The notes under the pieces were generated by a model. It did no database searches. It was not told where the DNA came from and worked only from the letters and a program-made list of their open reading frames with translations. The position numbers were made by a program, and so were the translations under genes. This document shows positions 18,094 through 27,100 of a DNA stretch of 64,000 nt, piece after piece (position 1 is the first letter of the stretch; each line of letters begins with the position of its first letter). The stretch is taken from assembly GCA_026388985.1 (NCBI GenBank), contig JAPLIS010000002.1, positions 95,663-159,662 of the forward strand, written 5' to 3'. The DNA comes from Candidatus Babelota bacterium (GTDB taxonomy: Bacteria > Babelota > Babeliae > Babelales > Vermiphilaceae).

Positions 18094-19536
18094 TTACTTG
18101 CCAAAAAAGGGATCCAAAGTGCCATTGCTTAAAAAACGAGCTACCGGTAAGGGGAATGGTTCTTTTTGTACTGCGTTATAACGGGCTAAGCAAAAGTGTT
18201 GAGTGCTGGCATTCACCCAGGTGGTTCCACCAACAATAATATTTCTATTGAAAGGATCTATTGCTATGCTGTAAGCATTTGCCCTTTGATTATTACCAAA
18301 TGAGGTAACAACTAATCCATTAGTGCCAAATTCACTACTTAAGCTACCATCTGGATTAAACGCTGCTACTGCAAAACATTGATGAGAACTTCCGGTTGGT
18401 GTAGTGTAGCCTGCTACAATAATAAAGCCATTATCATCTATTGCAACAGCGGTAGCTACACTAACATTACTATTAAAAGGAGCCACTTGCACGCCTGCGC
18501 GACCAAACGTAGTATCCAATGTCCCATTAGGATTGTAGCGTGCCAGCACAAATGCTATCCCCGTTTCAGTTGCATTGGTGGTTGTTCCTACTGCCACTAT
18601 TTTACCATCTTGTTGTAAAGCAACTGCGTTAGCTCTCGCACCTCTGTTAACTAAACCAAGTGGGGTAAAATCGGTTACAATGCCCCCATTTGGGCCAGTA
18701 GGCCACGTAGTATCAAAAAATCCATTTGCAGTGTAACGAGCTAATACGAATCTGCCTCCAGATTGGCCAGAAACAATTATGGCTCCATTTTCTTGCAATG
18801 CAATACCTTTAATTGTACTAGTTGTAGTCTGGAAGGAAATACTTCCTTGTGAAAAGCCTGGATTGGTGGCGTTAGGTCCGCCAAAAGTACTATCTAGTTG
18901 GCCATTATTGTTAAATCTGACTAGTTTAAATCTATCATCATACCTATAAAGAGGGCCTCCAGACCTGGATAAAAAGATTCCCCCTAATAGTACTCTGTTT
19001 TGATTATCTATTGCGATAGATGTAGTTTTAAAGCTGTTGGTGGCAATGGGACCATAAGAGGCTATTGCCGTCCCCGTTGGGGCATTAAAACTGGTATCAA
19101 CTGTAGTCGGATTTATATAGCGTCTTGCCATAAAACTTGATCTAGTGGTACCAGTATCTCTTCCAACATCTCCCCCAATCACAATTCTATTCAATGAATC
19201 TATTGCTATGGCTTCACCAATGGTAGGAGGGATGGTAGATGAAAAGTCAACTTTAGCTATTTGGTTGCCATTGCTATTATAGGTCACTAAGGGCGTATAT
19301 GTTAGCGTTGAAAATGCAAAACCGGTAGTAACTATAGCATAGTCATCAGGAATTGTTTGGCGGATAGCAATGCCAGTAAGGACACCATTAAAATTGGTAC
19401 TTATTACTCTTCCATCAGTACCAAATGTTCTATCTAGTTGCCCCGGAGCAGTAGCGTTGAAACTGTTTTGGCATTCGTTTTTATTCATAAACAGTAGTAC
19501 AGATAAGAGTAACAATAGATGTTTTTTTTCTAGCAT
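18094..19536 (-). CDS. Exported delta-60 repeat protein 2
   Basis: A 480-residue paralogue with the same signal peptide as protein 1 ('MLEKKHLLLLLSVLLFMNKN') and about eight delta-60 units such as 'GQLDRTFGTDGRV', 'FVLARYNPNGTLDTTFG' and 'NGTLDPFFGK' at the end. The ATG at 19536 follows an 'aaggc' element identical to that of protein 1. The region between the signal peptide and the first repeat is shorter than in proteins 1 and 3, lacking the 'DDQLVT..EQE' linker. Propeller fold and export are inferred; no catalytic motif is seen. Confidence 0.85.
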   Translation of the reverse strand: MLEKKHLLLLLSVLLFMNKNECQNSFNATAPGQLDRTFGTDGRVISTNFNGVLTGIAIRQTIPDDYAIVTTGFAFSTLTYTPLVTYNSNGNQIAKVDFSSTIPPTIGEAIAIDSLNRIVIGGDVGRDTGTTRSSFMARRYINPTTVDTSFNAPTGTAIASYGPIATNSFKTTSIAIDNQNRVLLGGIFLSRSGGPLYRYDDRFKLVRFNNNGQLDSTFGGPNATNPGFSQGSISFQTTTSTIKGIALQENGAIIVSGQSGGRFVLARYTANGFFDTTWPTGPNGGIVTDFTPLGLVNRGARANAVALQQDGKIVAVGTTTNATETGIAFVLARYNPNGTLDTTFGRAGVQVAPFNSNVSVATAVAIDDNGFIIVAGYTTPTGSSHQCFAVAAFNPDGSLSSEFGTNGLVVTSFGNNQRANAYSIAIDPFNRNIIVGGTTWVNASTQHFCLARYNAVQKEPFPLPVARFLSNGTLDPFFGK

Positions 19537-19608
19537 TTTTTGCCTTGTATTTTTAGAGTTATAAAGTGTTCTAAATTTGTACTTTATTGGAATAAAACAG
19601 CACAGCTT

Positions 19609-21096
19609 TTACTTGCCAAAACGGGGATCTAAAATACCATTGCTTGAAAAGCGAGCAACCGGCAAAGGAGCTTGTTTTTTAAGTAGGCCATTATAACACG
19701 CTAATGCAAAATGATTAGTAGTATCCTGAGTTATAGTGCCACCAACAATAATTCTTTTGCTTATTGGTTCTATAGCTACACTAGAAGCCACTACATTCTG
19801 ATTATTGCCAAATGCGGTAACAACTAATCCATTAGTGCCAAATTCACTATTTAAGCTACCATCTGGATTAAACGCTGCTACTGCAAAAGATTGATGAGAA
19901 CTTCCGGTTGGTGTAGTGTAGCCTGCTACAATAATAAAGCCATTATCATCTATTGCAACAGCGGTAGCTTCACTGATAGCGCTATTAAAAGGAGCCACCT
20001 GTAAGCCTCCGCTGCCAAACGTAGTATCCAATGTCCCATCAGGATTGTAGCGTGCCAGCACAAATGCTTGTCCTGTGCCAGTTGCATTGGTGGCGGTTGT
20101 TCCTACGGCCACTATTTTACCATCTTTTTGTAAAGCAACTGCATTAGCTCTTGCACTTTTGTTAACTAAACCAAGTGGGGTAAAATCAGTTACTGTGGAC
20201 CAAACAAGAATTCCATTTGCCGTGTAACGACCCACTGAGAATCGCACTTGTAAGGATCCTTGAGTTATTATATCTGCGGATCCAGCAACAAATATGTCAC
20301 CATTTTCTTGCAATGCAATGCCATTAATGCGGCTCCCGTAAACACTGTCTGAAAAGCCTCGATTGGTGGCGTTAGATCCACCAAAAGTACTATCTAGTTG
20401 GCCATTATCGTAAAATCTTACTAGTTTCCACCTCTCTTGATTCGAAGGTAAAACGCTGCCTCCTAATAGTACTCTGTTTTGATTATCTATTGCGATAGAT
20501 GTAGTTTTAAAACTGTTGGTGGCACTGGCACCATAAGAGGCTATTGCCGTCCCAAAAGTGGAATCAACAGTAGTGGGATTTCTATAGCGTCTTGCCATAA
20601 AACTTGAATTAGTAGTACCAAGAGCTCTTTTAACTTCTCCCCCAATCACAATTCTATTTAATGAATCTATTGCTATGGCCGCACCAGTGGTAGGAGGGGT
20701 GGTAGATGAAAAGTCAATTTTAGCTATTTTGTTACCATCGATGTTATAGGTTACTAAGGGCATATATGTGAGAGTACTAAATGCAAAACCGGTAGTAACT
20801 ATCTCATAGTCGTCAGGAGTTGTTTGGCGGATAGCAATACCAGTAAGTACACCATTAAAACTTGTGGTTGTTACTCTTCCATCAGTACCAAATGTTCTAT
20901 CTAGCTGACCCGGAGCAGTAGCGTTGAAACTGTTTTGTTTATCATGTTTAGCTTTTGGTTTACGATATTCTATTGCTTTATACTGTTCCTGTTCTGTTGC
21001 CAATTGGTCGTCTACGTGTATAGCTACAGAATCTAGGCATTCACTCTTATTAATAAACAGAATCACAGATAAAAGTAGGTATTTTTTGTGTATCAT
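19609..21096 (-). CDS. Exported delta-60 repeat protein 3
   Basis: A 495-residue member of the array. Signal peptide 'HKKYLLLSVILFINKSEC' is followed by a linker 'DSVAIHVDDQLATEQEQYKAIEYRKPK' shared with protein 1, then delta-60 repeats through to 'NGILDPRFGK'. Its C-terminal 200 residues are almost identical to protein 1, while the middle is closer to protein 2, so it appears mosaic. The ATG at 21096 has 'aaggctt' upstream. Function is unknown beyond the likely secreted beta-propeller. Confidence 0.85.
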   Translation of the reverse strand: MIHKKYLLLSVILFINKSECLDSVAIHVDDQLATEQEQYKAIEYRKPKAKHDKQNSFNATAPGQLDRTFGTDGRVTTTSFNGVLTGIAIRQTTPDDYEIVTTGFAFSTLTYMPLVTYNIDGNKIAKIDFSSTTPPTTGAAIAIDSLNRIVIGGEVKRALGTTNSSFMARRYRNPTTVDSTFGTAIASYGASATNSFKTTSIAIDNQNRVLLGGSVLPSNQERWKLVRFYDNGQLDSTFGGSNATNRGFSDSVYGSRINGIALQENGDIFVAGSADIITQGSLQVRFSVGRYTANGILVWSTVTDFTPLGLVNKSARANAVALQKDGKIVAVGTTATNATGTGQAFVLARYNPDGTLDTTFGSGGLQVAPFNSAISEATAVAIDDNGFIIVAGYTTPTGSSHQSFAVAAFNPDGSLNSEFGTNGLVVTAFGNNQNVVASSVAIEPISKRIIVGGTITQDTTNHFALACYNGLLKKQAPLPVARFSSNGILDPRFGK

Positions 21097-21105
21097 GATA
21101 AGCCT

Positions 21106-21155
21106 TTTATTTTTTGTTAAAAGTTATAACGTGCTAATGTCATATGCGGTTCACC
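21106..21155 (-). pseudogene. Remnant 3' end of a delta-60 gene
   Basis: On the minus strand this stretch encodes 'GEPHMTLARYNF' and a stop, the typical C-terminus of proteins 4 to 7 in the array ('GEPLMALARYNS' in protein 4). The following non-coding bases also match those after the protein 4 stop (21241-21253). It is therefore a scar of a lost or recombined paralogue. Confidence 0.7.
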
Positions 21156-21165
21156 ATCTTATATG

Positions 21166-21208
21166 GCAGGCAGCCAGGAGTATATATGCTTCTGGCTGCC
21201 TGCTTTTT
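21166..21208. terminator. Hairpin terminator inside the delta-60 array
   Basis: The 13-bp arms 'gcaggcagccaga/gga' (21166-21179) and 'tctggctgcctgc' (21191-21203) are followed by five T on the + strand. On the minus strand it lies between gene 4 and the remnant, so it may separate two transcription units even though its T-run is better on the + strand. Confidence 0.55.
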
Positions 21209-21253
21209 ATGAACTAAGTATGTTAGCACAAATACATTACATTTTATTTTTTG

Positions 21254-22570
21254 TTAAGAGTTGTAACGTGCTAATGCCATAAGGGGTTCACCATTTCGAG
21301 TTACATAACCAGCGACAACTATTCTATTGTTTGCATCAATTGCAACGCCGGTAGCTATCGCATTTTCTGCATCAAAACTGGTAATAACCGTTCCGGTGCG
21401 TTGTCCATTGCCATCAGAATCGCCAAACGTGATATCAAGCTGGCCATTAAAATCATAACGGGCAACGGCAAAGCAAGAAACATTACTTTTAGATGTAGAT
21501 TTTGATAGTGCTGTCTGCGTTGACCCCACCACTACTATTTTGCCTGCATGAGCCCCACTGGTATACATGGCCATAGCGTTTGCTTGATTTGAAATAGTAC
21601 CAATTTCGGTGATTTGAGTGCCCAAGAAAGTACCGCGACTGTCATCTGGTTTGCCATCTTTATCGTAATAGGCTAATGCAAAAAATGGTTCCCCTTCGTT
21701 GTTAACGGTATAGCCAGCAGCAGTTATAAAGCCCACATTTTCAGGTACCAATCCGTTTGCATTGTTGTTTATCACGAGCGCTTGAGCACTATCATCGGTA
21801 CGGCTTGTAAGGGTAAGATTTGAAAAATCGGTGACTGTTTTGCCGTTTGTACCAAAGCTAGTATCTAAAGAGCCAGTGCTGCTATTGTAGCGTGCTAACA
21901 CAAAGCGTTTTAGATTTAAAATGGTAGATTGTCCTGCTACTACTATTTTTTGTGGTGAACTTATTCTATCTATTGCAATACTATTAATCTGTTCCATAGG
22001 ACTATTTGGCGTAAAGGGAACGCTCACTTGCCACAACAAGGCCCCATTGGATATGTTGTAACGAGCTAATGCGAATCTCTTTTGTTGGCCAGCAGTTTGC
22101 GCAAATCCGCCAACAACTAAGGTGGTGCCATCTAAGGCAATAGCTTGTGCTTGGCTTGCAGTGGTGGCACCAAAAGAGTTAGTGGCAATGCCTGTGCGTA
22201 AGCCATTACCATTAGGCACAAGAGCGCCAAAGTTGGTATCTAAAATGCCAGCACTGTTTAAACGTGCTACTGCAAAGTTATCAAATCCTGCATCATTAGT
22301 AACAGAGCCGGCAAGAAAAATATCACCATCTGTGGGGTCAATGGTAACCGCATGCGCAACCATAATGCTCGGGTTAATATTGTCTCCTGCTACAATAATG
22401 GCATTACTAGTCTGTGTGGCAACGCCAAAGAGTTGGCCGTTATTACTTATCACTATGCCATTATCACCAAAGCTGCGATCTAAAGATCCCGGATAATTTG
22501 ATTTAGCGCAATAGCTCTTGTTAGTAACTAGTATGAGTAAGCATAATAATCTGACTATTTTTTGTATCAT
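21254..22570 (-). CDS. Exported delta-60 repeat protein 4
   Basis: A 438-residue member with signal peptide 'QKIVRLLCLLILVTNKSYC' and the first repeat 'YPGSLDRSFGDNGIVIS'. Repeats such as 'DANNRIVVAGYVTRNGEPLMALARYNS' close the protein. Strongest similarity within the window is to protein 6 (24245-25633), with matching segments including 'GQLDITFGDSDGNGQRTGTVITSF'. ATG 22570 has 'aaggtag' upstream. No enzymatic residues are evident; it is probably a secreted beta-propeller. Confidence 0.85.
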   Translation of the reverse strand: MIQKIVRLLCLLILVTNKSYCAKSNYPGSLDRSFGDNGIVISNNGQLFGVATQTSNAIIVAGDNINPSIMVAHAVTIDPTDGDIFLAGSVTNDAGFDNFAVARLNSAGILDTNFGALVPNGNGLRTGIATNSFGATTASQAQAIALDGTTLVVGGFAQTAGQQKRFALARYNISNGALLWQVSVPFTPNSPMEQINSIAIDRISSPQKIVVAGQSTILNLKRFVLARYNSSTGSLDTSFGTNGKTVTDFSNLTLTSRTDDSAQALVINNNANGLVPENVGFITAAGYTVNNEGEPFFALAYYDKDGKPDDSRGTFLGTQITEIGTISNQANAMAMYTSGAHAGKIVVVGSTQTALSKSTSKSNVSCFAVARYDFNGQLDITFGDSDGNGQRTGTVITSFDAENAIATGVAIDANNRIVVAGYVTRNGEPLMALARYNS

Positions 22571-22647
22571 GATCTACCTTTGTAATAGCTTAATCTGTTA
22601 AATCTGTTTTAGTGTCTGTATCTAAGTTAATTGCTCTCTATATCTAC

Positions 22648-24216
22648 TTATGATCTATAACCAGCCAATGCTGAATAGGGCTCTCCATTTGCATTATTAT
22701 TGTACCCAGCAGCGATTATGCGATTTTTAGTCGGCTGAAAAATAATGCCCCGCCCGGCTGAATTTTGACTAGGATTATCAAAATCTGTTACCACCAATCC
22801 ATTGGTGCCAAAATTTCTATCAATAGTACCGTCTGGCAAAAGACGGACTACTACTTGTTCCTGTGTACCATTATTGTCAGTGGTAGCAACGCCGGTTATT
22901 AAAATTCTATTTAATTGGTCAAAAGCAACAGAAAGGCCTTCAGCATCACGATTAAAGGGGACTGTTTGCACACCTGTACCATTGAATGATGTATCAGGAG
23001 AGCCATTTGATAAATAACGAGCTATTGAAATAACATCAAAGCCATCTCTATCTTGAACGTTTCCTACAACAACTATTCTGTTTTCTGAGTCGATTATCGT
23101 ATCGTGTAGGCTTGAGGGACTAGCGACAGAAAATCCTGCAGCTGAATAATTAACCAGCACCAATCCATTACCATTGGGGCCAAAGTTAGCATTAAATTCA
23201 CCTTGGGGGTTAAAGCGCGCTATATATCCTTGTGTCCGCGATCCCCCTCCCTGTTGCTGTGTATTGAATACTTCTGTGGTGCCAGCTGTCACGGTATAAG
23301 GAATGTTTCTTCCGGCTTCTGTTACCGTTTGTGTTCCGATACCTTCTATAGTTTCAATAGCAGTAGGGGTAACTATGCCGGGAAATCGCTCACTTAAAGA
23401 AAACATTACGGTGCCATTAGCTCCAAACGATGTCTCTGTTTTGCCATCTTCTCTGACCTTGCCTAATGAAAGGACTTTTTTTCCTGTAGCACTATTTATA
23501 GTTTCTCCCGCCATAACAACAGAACCATCGCTGCCGACAGCAAGATCATGAGCGCTGCTTTTAGCTGTAGAGCCTTTTTTGGTGGGTAGACCAAAAACAA
23601 TGGTATTTCTACCGGGGAAAGAGCTCCCGCTATTAAAGGTACAATCAAATTCCCCATTGCTAAGATAACGTGCAACCCCAAAATTGTTGCCTGAGTAGCC
23701 AGCAACAACAAGCTTGCCTCTATTGGCCGGATTTGTATTATCTATGGCAAGAGCGTTTGCGCCACAAGGCTCATATGTATCACCAAATATTACTATGTTA
23801 GTCCCATTGCCATTGTAGCCAAATTCAGGATCTATTTGTCCATTATCAGTGTATCCGGTGACTATAAAATGTTCGTTATTTTCACTACGTCCGGCAGTAA
23901 ATATTTTGCCTTGCGTGTTAACTGCAATATCATAAATAGAACTACCGCCAAGATCTAGCTGCGATGATTTGAGGCCTTGTCTTCCAAAACTTCCATCTAA
24001 GTCGCCAGGGCTTGTGCCTACTTGAGCAGTAGGAGTATATACTGCTTCAAATCCTTGGGTGCTATCTGTATTGCTATCTGAAGAGTGCTTTGGCTTGCTA
24101 TGCTTTGCTTTGGTTATTTTTTTATCCTTAGTATCTGTTTTAGTTTTTATTGGCGCTGCACTAATGCTTATACTTACCAACAACAGAGAAAATAAAACCT
24201 GTTTTTTTTGTATCAT
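22648..24216 (-). CDS. Exported delta-60 repeat protein 5
   Basis: A 522-residue paralogue, the second longest of the array after none but protein 1's extended reading. It has a signal peptide (KKQVLFSLLLVSISISAAP), a Lys/Ser/Thr-rich linker at about 20-55, then repeats ('PGDLDGSFGRQGLKSSQLDLGG', 'GKIFTAGRSENNEHFIVTGYTDNGQIDPEFG'). It is the most diverged of the array in its centre, with an unusual 'IETIEGIGTQTVTEAGRNIPYTVTAG' insert. The ATG is preceded by 'aaaggat'. Export and propeller fold are inferred. Confidence 0.85.
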   Translation of the reverse strand: MIQKKQVLFSLLLVSISISAAPIKTKTDTKDKKITKAKHSKPKHSSDSNTDSTQGFEAVYTPTAQVGTSPGDLDGSFGRQGLKSSQLDLGGSSIYDIAVNTQGKIFTAGRSENNEHFIVTGYTDNGQIDPEFGYNGNGTNIVIFGDTYEPCGANALAIDNTNPANRGKLVVAGYSGNNFGVARYLSNGEFDCTFNSGSSFPGRNTIVFGLPTKKGSTAKSSAHDLAVGSDGSVVMAGETINSATGKKVLSLGKVREDGKTETSFGANGTVMFSLSERFPGIVTPTAIETIEGIGTQTVTEAGRNIPYTVTAGTTEVFNTQQQGGGSRTQGYIARFNPQGEFNANFGPNGNGLVLVNYSAAGFSVASPSSLHDTIIDSENRIVVVGNVQDRDGFDVISIARYLSNGSPDTSFNGTGVQTVPFNRDAEGLSVAFDQLNRILITGVATTDNNGTQEQVVVRLLPDGTIDRNFGTNGLVVTDFDNPSQNSAGRGIIFQPTKNRIIAAGYNNNANGEPYSALAGYRS

Positions 24217-24244
24217 TGTATCTATCCTTTATAGTAATAAAATA

Positions 24245-25633
24245 TTAAGAGTTATACCGCGCAAGTGCCATATGGGGCACGCCATTGTGCATCACATAGC
24301 CAACGACAACTATTTTATTGTTTGAATCAATCGTAACACCAGTAGCTAGTGCATTTTCTGCATTAAAACTGGTAATAACCGTACCGGTGCGCTGCCCATT
24401 GCCATCAGAATCACCAAATGTTGTATCAAGTTGGCCATTAACATCGTAACGGGCAATGGCAAAGCATGCAATGGCTGTTTTAGATTTAGAGAGTACAGTT
24501 GTTGTTACCCCAGCAACTACGATCTTGCCCGCGTTAGGTCCTGTTATGTATAGTGCAAGCGCATTGCCTTCATTTGCACTAGTACCAATAGGAGTGAGTT
24601 CAGTCCCTATATACGTACCAAAATTGTTATTTGGTTGGCCTTGGTTATTATAGCTTGCTAGCGCAAAACAACGCCTACCTTCCCTTGATTGTCCAAAAGA
24701 AGCATCCAATGTGCCATCAGAATAAAAAAGAGCAACCGGTAATGCTTCCTGGCTTGGGCTTTGTGCAAAGCCAGCTGCAATTATTTGATTCTGTAGGTTT
24801 ATAGATACGGCTTGTGCTGTATCGTTTTGATTAATACTGCCAAAGTTGGCAACTATTCTGCCTTGATTGCCAAAGCTAGTATCTAAAGCGCCATTAGTAA
24901 TGTTGTAGCGTGCTAACACAAAGCGTTGTTGGTCGTTAATGACGGTTTGCCCTGCTACTACTATTCTGCTTTGTTGGTCTATTGCAACACCATTAATCTG
25001 CTCTAAAGGATTATTTTGGGTAAAAGGTGAGATGTTGGTTTTCCATACCAAGGCCCCATTATCTATGCGGTAACGAGCTAAGGCGAACTTTTTGTTGCCA
25101 GCTGTTTGGGCAAATCCGCCAACAACTATGGCGCTATTATTATTATTATTAACATCTAAAGCAATAGCATGTGCCTGACTGGTAGTGTTAGCACCAAAAG
25201 AGGTAATCGCAAGGCCCGTTGTAGATCCACCAAAACTGTTATCTAAAGTGCCTGCGCTGTTTAAACGTGCTACAGCAAAATCATTGTTAACAGAGCCGGC
25301 AAGATAAATATCTTCGTCTAGTTTGTTTATCTCAACCGCATAGGCAACCATACTGCTTGGATGGATATCGTCTCCTGCTACAACAATGTTATTGTTAGCC
25401 TGTGTAGCAACGCCAAAGAGTTGGCCCCGCTTACTTATTACTATGCCTTGACCGTTTCCAAAGCTACCATCTAAAGATCCTGGGTATGTGCCAACCTGAG
25501 TAGTAGTTGTTATAAGTGATTGCTTGTGTTTAGAAGAATGCTTTGACGTGCTGTGTTTAGTTTTTGTTAATGCCGGCTTTATGCTTGTACTTATCAATAA
25601 CATACACAGTAAAACCTGTTTTTTGTCTATCAT
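24245..25633 (-). CDS. Exported delta-60 repeat protein 6
   Basis: A 462-residue member with signal peptide 'KKQVLLCMLLISTSIKPA' and a Lys/His/Ser linker ('KHSTSKHSSKHKQ') before the first repeat 'YPGSLDGSFGNGQGIVIS'. It is a close relative of protein 4. The unit 'YSDGTLDASFGQSREGRRCFALASYNNQG' shows a merged repeat compared with protein 4, consistent with deletion of part of a repeat. Start has 'aaaggat' upstream, shared with protein 5. A short 'IVVVGYVMHNGVPHMALARYNS' C-terminus is typical of the group. Confidence 0.85.
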   Translation of the reverse strand: MIDKKQVLLCMLLISTSIKPALTKTKHSTSKHSSKHKQSLITTTTQVGTYPGSLDGSFGNGQGIVISKRGQLFGVATQANNNIVVAGDDIHPSSMVAYAVEINKLDEDIYLAGSVNNDFAVARLNSAGTLDNSFGGSTTGLAITSFGANTTSQAHAIALDVNNNNNSAIVVGGFAQTAGNKKFALARYRIDNGALVWKTNISPFTQNNPLEQINGVAIDQQSRIVVAGQTVINDQQRFVLARYNITNGALDTSFGNQGRIVANFGSINQNDTAQAVSINLQNQIIAAGFAQSPSQEALPVALFYSDGTLDASFGQSREGRRCFALASYNNQGQPNNNFGTYIGTELTPIGTSANEGNALALYITGPNAGKIVVAGVTTTVLSKSKTAIACFAIARYDVNGQLDTTFGDSDGNGQRTGTVITSFNAENALATGVTIDSNNKIVVVGYVMHNGVPHMALARYNS

Positions 25634-25672
25634 TCTATCTATCCTTTATAGTAATAAAATAGTAATAAAATA

Positions 25673-27082
25673 TTAAGAGTTATACCGTGCTAATGCAAAA
25701 TGTGGTTCAGAGAGAGTGTCATATACATAACCTGCTACTAGAATTTTATTATTGTTATCTATAAGCGCATCTTGAGCTATCGCACTTTGATTGTCAAAGC
25801 TAGTGGTAGTAGTTCCGGTGCGTTGCCCGCTTGTGCCCAATGTCTCATCGCCAAATGTGGCGTCTAGTTTGCCGTTTCTTTTTGCCCGCGCAAGAGCAAA
25901 GCGTGCTTTTAAGTTACTTTCTGCTGGGGTAGCGGTACCCACCATAACTATCCGTTCATTAGTATCCAAAGCAACAGCTTGTGCTTGAGCAGAACTTTTT
26001 GGGTCAAAAAAAACAGTAAGAGGGGTGCCTCTATACGCAAACGATTTGTTTAATATACCGTTACTCGTATATTCTGTTACAAAAAAGTAAGACGTATTGA
26101 CCGTACTTTTGGTAGTACCGAGGATTACAATAGTATCATCTTTATCTATTGCCACAGCAACTGCTTCAGTCTCACGCGGAAATTGAGAAGTTACCAAGCC
26201 GTTAGTAGTATTTCCAAACGGATACTGTTCCCCTTGTTCTGTATATTTGGCTACCGCTAATTGACGCTTATTGCTAATGGTTGCATATCCCACAACAACT
26301 ATATCATAATGGTTGCTGCTTTTTTTTATCAATGCAACATCCTTGATTTGTTCAAACAATGTTTCAGCTTCCCCATCATTGCCAAAGGTAGTATCAATTA
26401 TGCCTTCAGGTGTATAGCGCATCAGCAATCCTTTATCTGGCGTGCATGGATCTCTTCTATAGCCACCAGCAATGAGTCTACCCTGTGAATCGGTGACCAT
26501 AGATTTGATTTCGCTTTGGATAGCATTTAAAAGGCGTATAGAAATTTTGCCAATGCGTTCAGGGTCATTATCTTCAGGATCAGTTCCCGGAACAGGAAGC
26601 CCAAAGTGGGGGTTTAGCGTGCCATCTATATTATAGTTTGCGGCCGCAATAACAGCATCACTAAATCCTGCAGTAGCTATAGTGTTATTTTTTTTAATTA
26701 CTACTGTGTTGGCACTATCAACGATTAAATCTTCTTGCACAAAAGGAGTGGTGACTAACCCATCCTCACCAAAGCCTTGATCCACAGATCCATTATTGTT
26801 AAAACGCGCAACGCCAAAATGTTTACCAATGGTATCAATTACTTGGCCCACTTCAATTATTTTAGATCCTTGCAGAGTAACCCCATTTCCTTGTCCAATA
26901 AAATCAGTTACCACCTTTCCCTGATTGCCAAAACTACTATCTAATCTGCCGGGTCCTGTTTGTATAAAAAAGCCAGTATCCATATCTGGTCGCTGCCGTG
27001 GTGAATGGGTAGCAGTTTTTTTAGCTACACAGTCATTACCTATGCTTATACATGCAACAAGCACATACATTTTTTTCATCAT
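25673..27082 (-). CDS. Exported delta-60 repeat protein 7
   Basis: A 469-residue protein heading the delta-60 run, directly downstream (19 bp) of the surface-protein gene 27101-29122. Signal peptide 'KKMYVLVACISIGNDCVA' is followed by 'GPGRLDSSFGNQGKVVTDF', 'VARFNNNGSVDQGFGEDGLV' and similar units. The C-terminus matches proteins 4 and 6. The short spacing between genes 25673 to 31272 suggests that they are expressed as one unit. Function unknown. Confidence 0.84.
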   Translation of the reverse strand: MMKKMYVLVACISIGNDCVAKKTATHSPRQRPDMDTGFFIQTGPGRLDSSFGNQGKVVTDFIGQGNGVTLQGSKIIEVGQVIDTIGKHFGVARFNNNGSVDQGFGEDGLVTTPFVQEDLIVDSANTVVIKKNNTIATAGFSDAVIAAANYNIDGTLNPHFGLPVPGTDPEDNDPERIGKISIRLLNAIQSEIKSMVTDSQGRLIAGGYRRDPCTPDKGLLMRYTPEGIIDTTFGNDGEAETLFEQIKDVALIKKSSNHYDIVVVGYATISNKRQLAVAKYTEQGEQYPFGNTTNGLVTSQFPRETEAVAVAIDKDDTIVILGTTKSTVNTSYFFVTEYTSNGILNKSFAYRGTPLTVFFDPKSSAQAQAVALDTNERIVMVGTATPAESNLKARFALARAKRNGKLDATFGDETLGTSGQRTGTTTTSFDNQSAIAQDALIDNNNKILVAGYVYDTLSEPHFALARYNS

Positions 27083-27100
27083 AGTTTATCCTTTATGTTA

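Noticed and set aside
18039..18125. N-terminal extension of delta-60 protein 1
   Set aside because: It would overlap the end of the upstream paralogue and displace the signal peptide from the N-terminus; the ATG at 18038 has the same ribosome-binding site as its paralogue.
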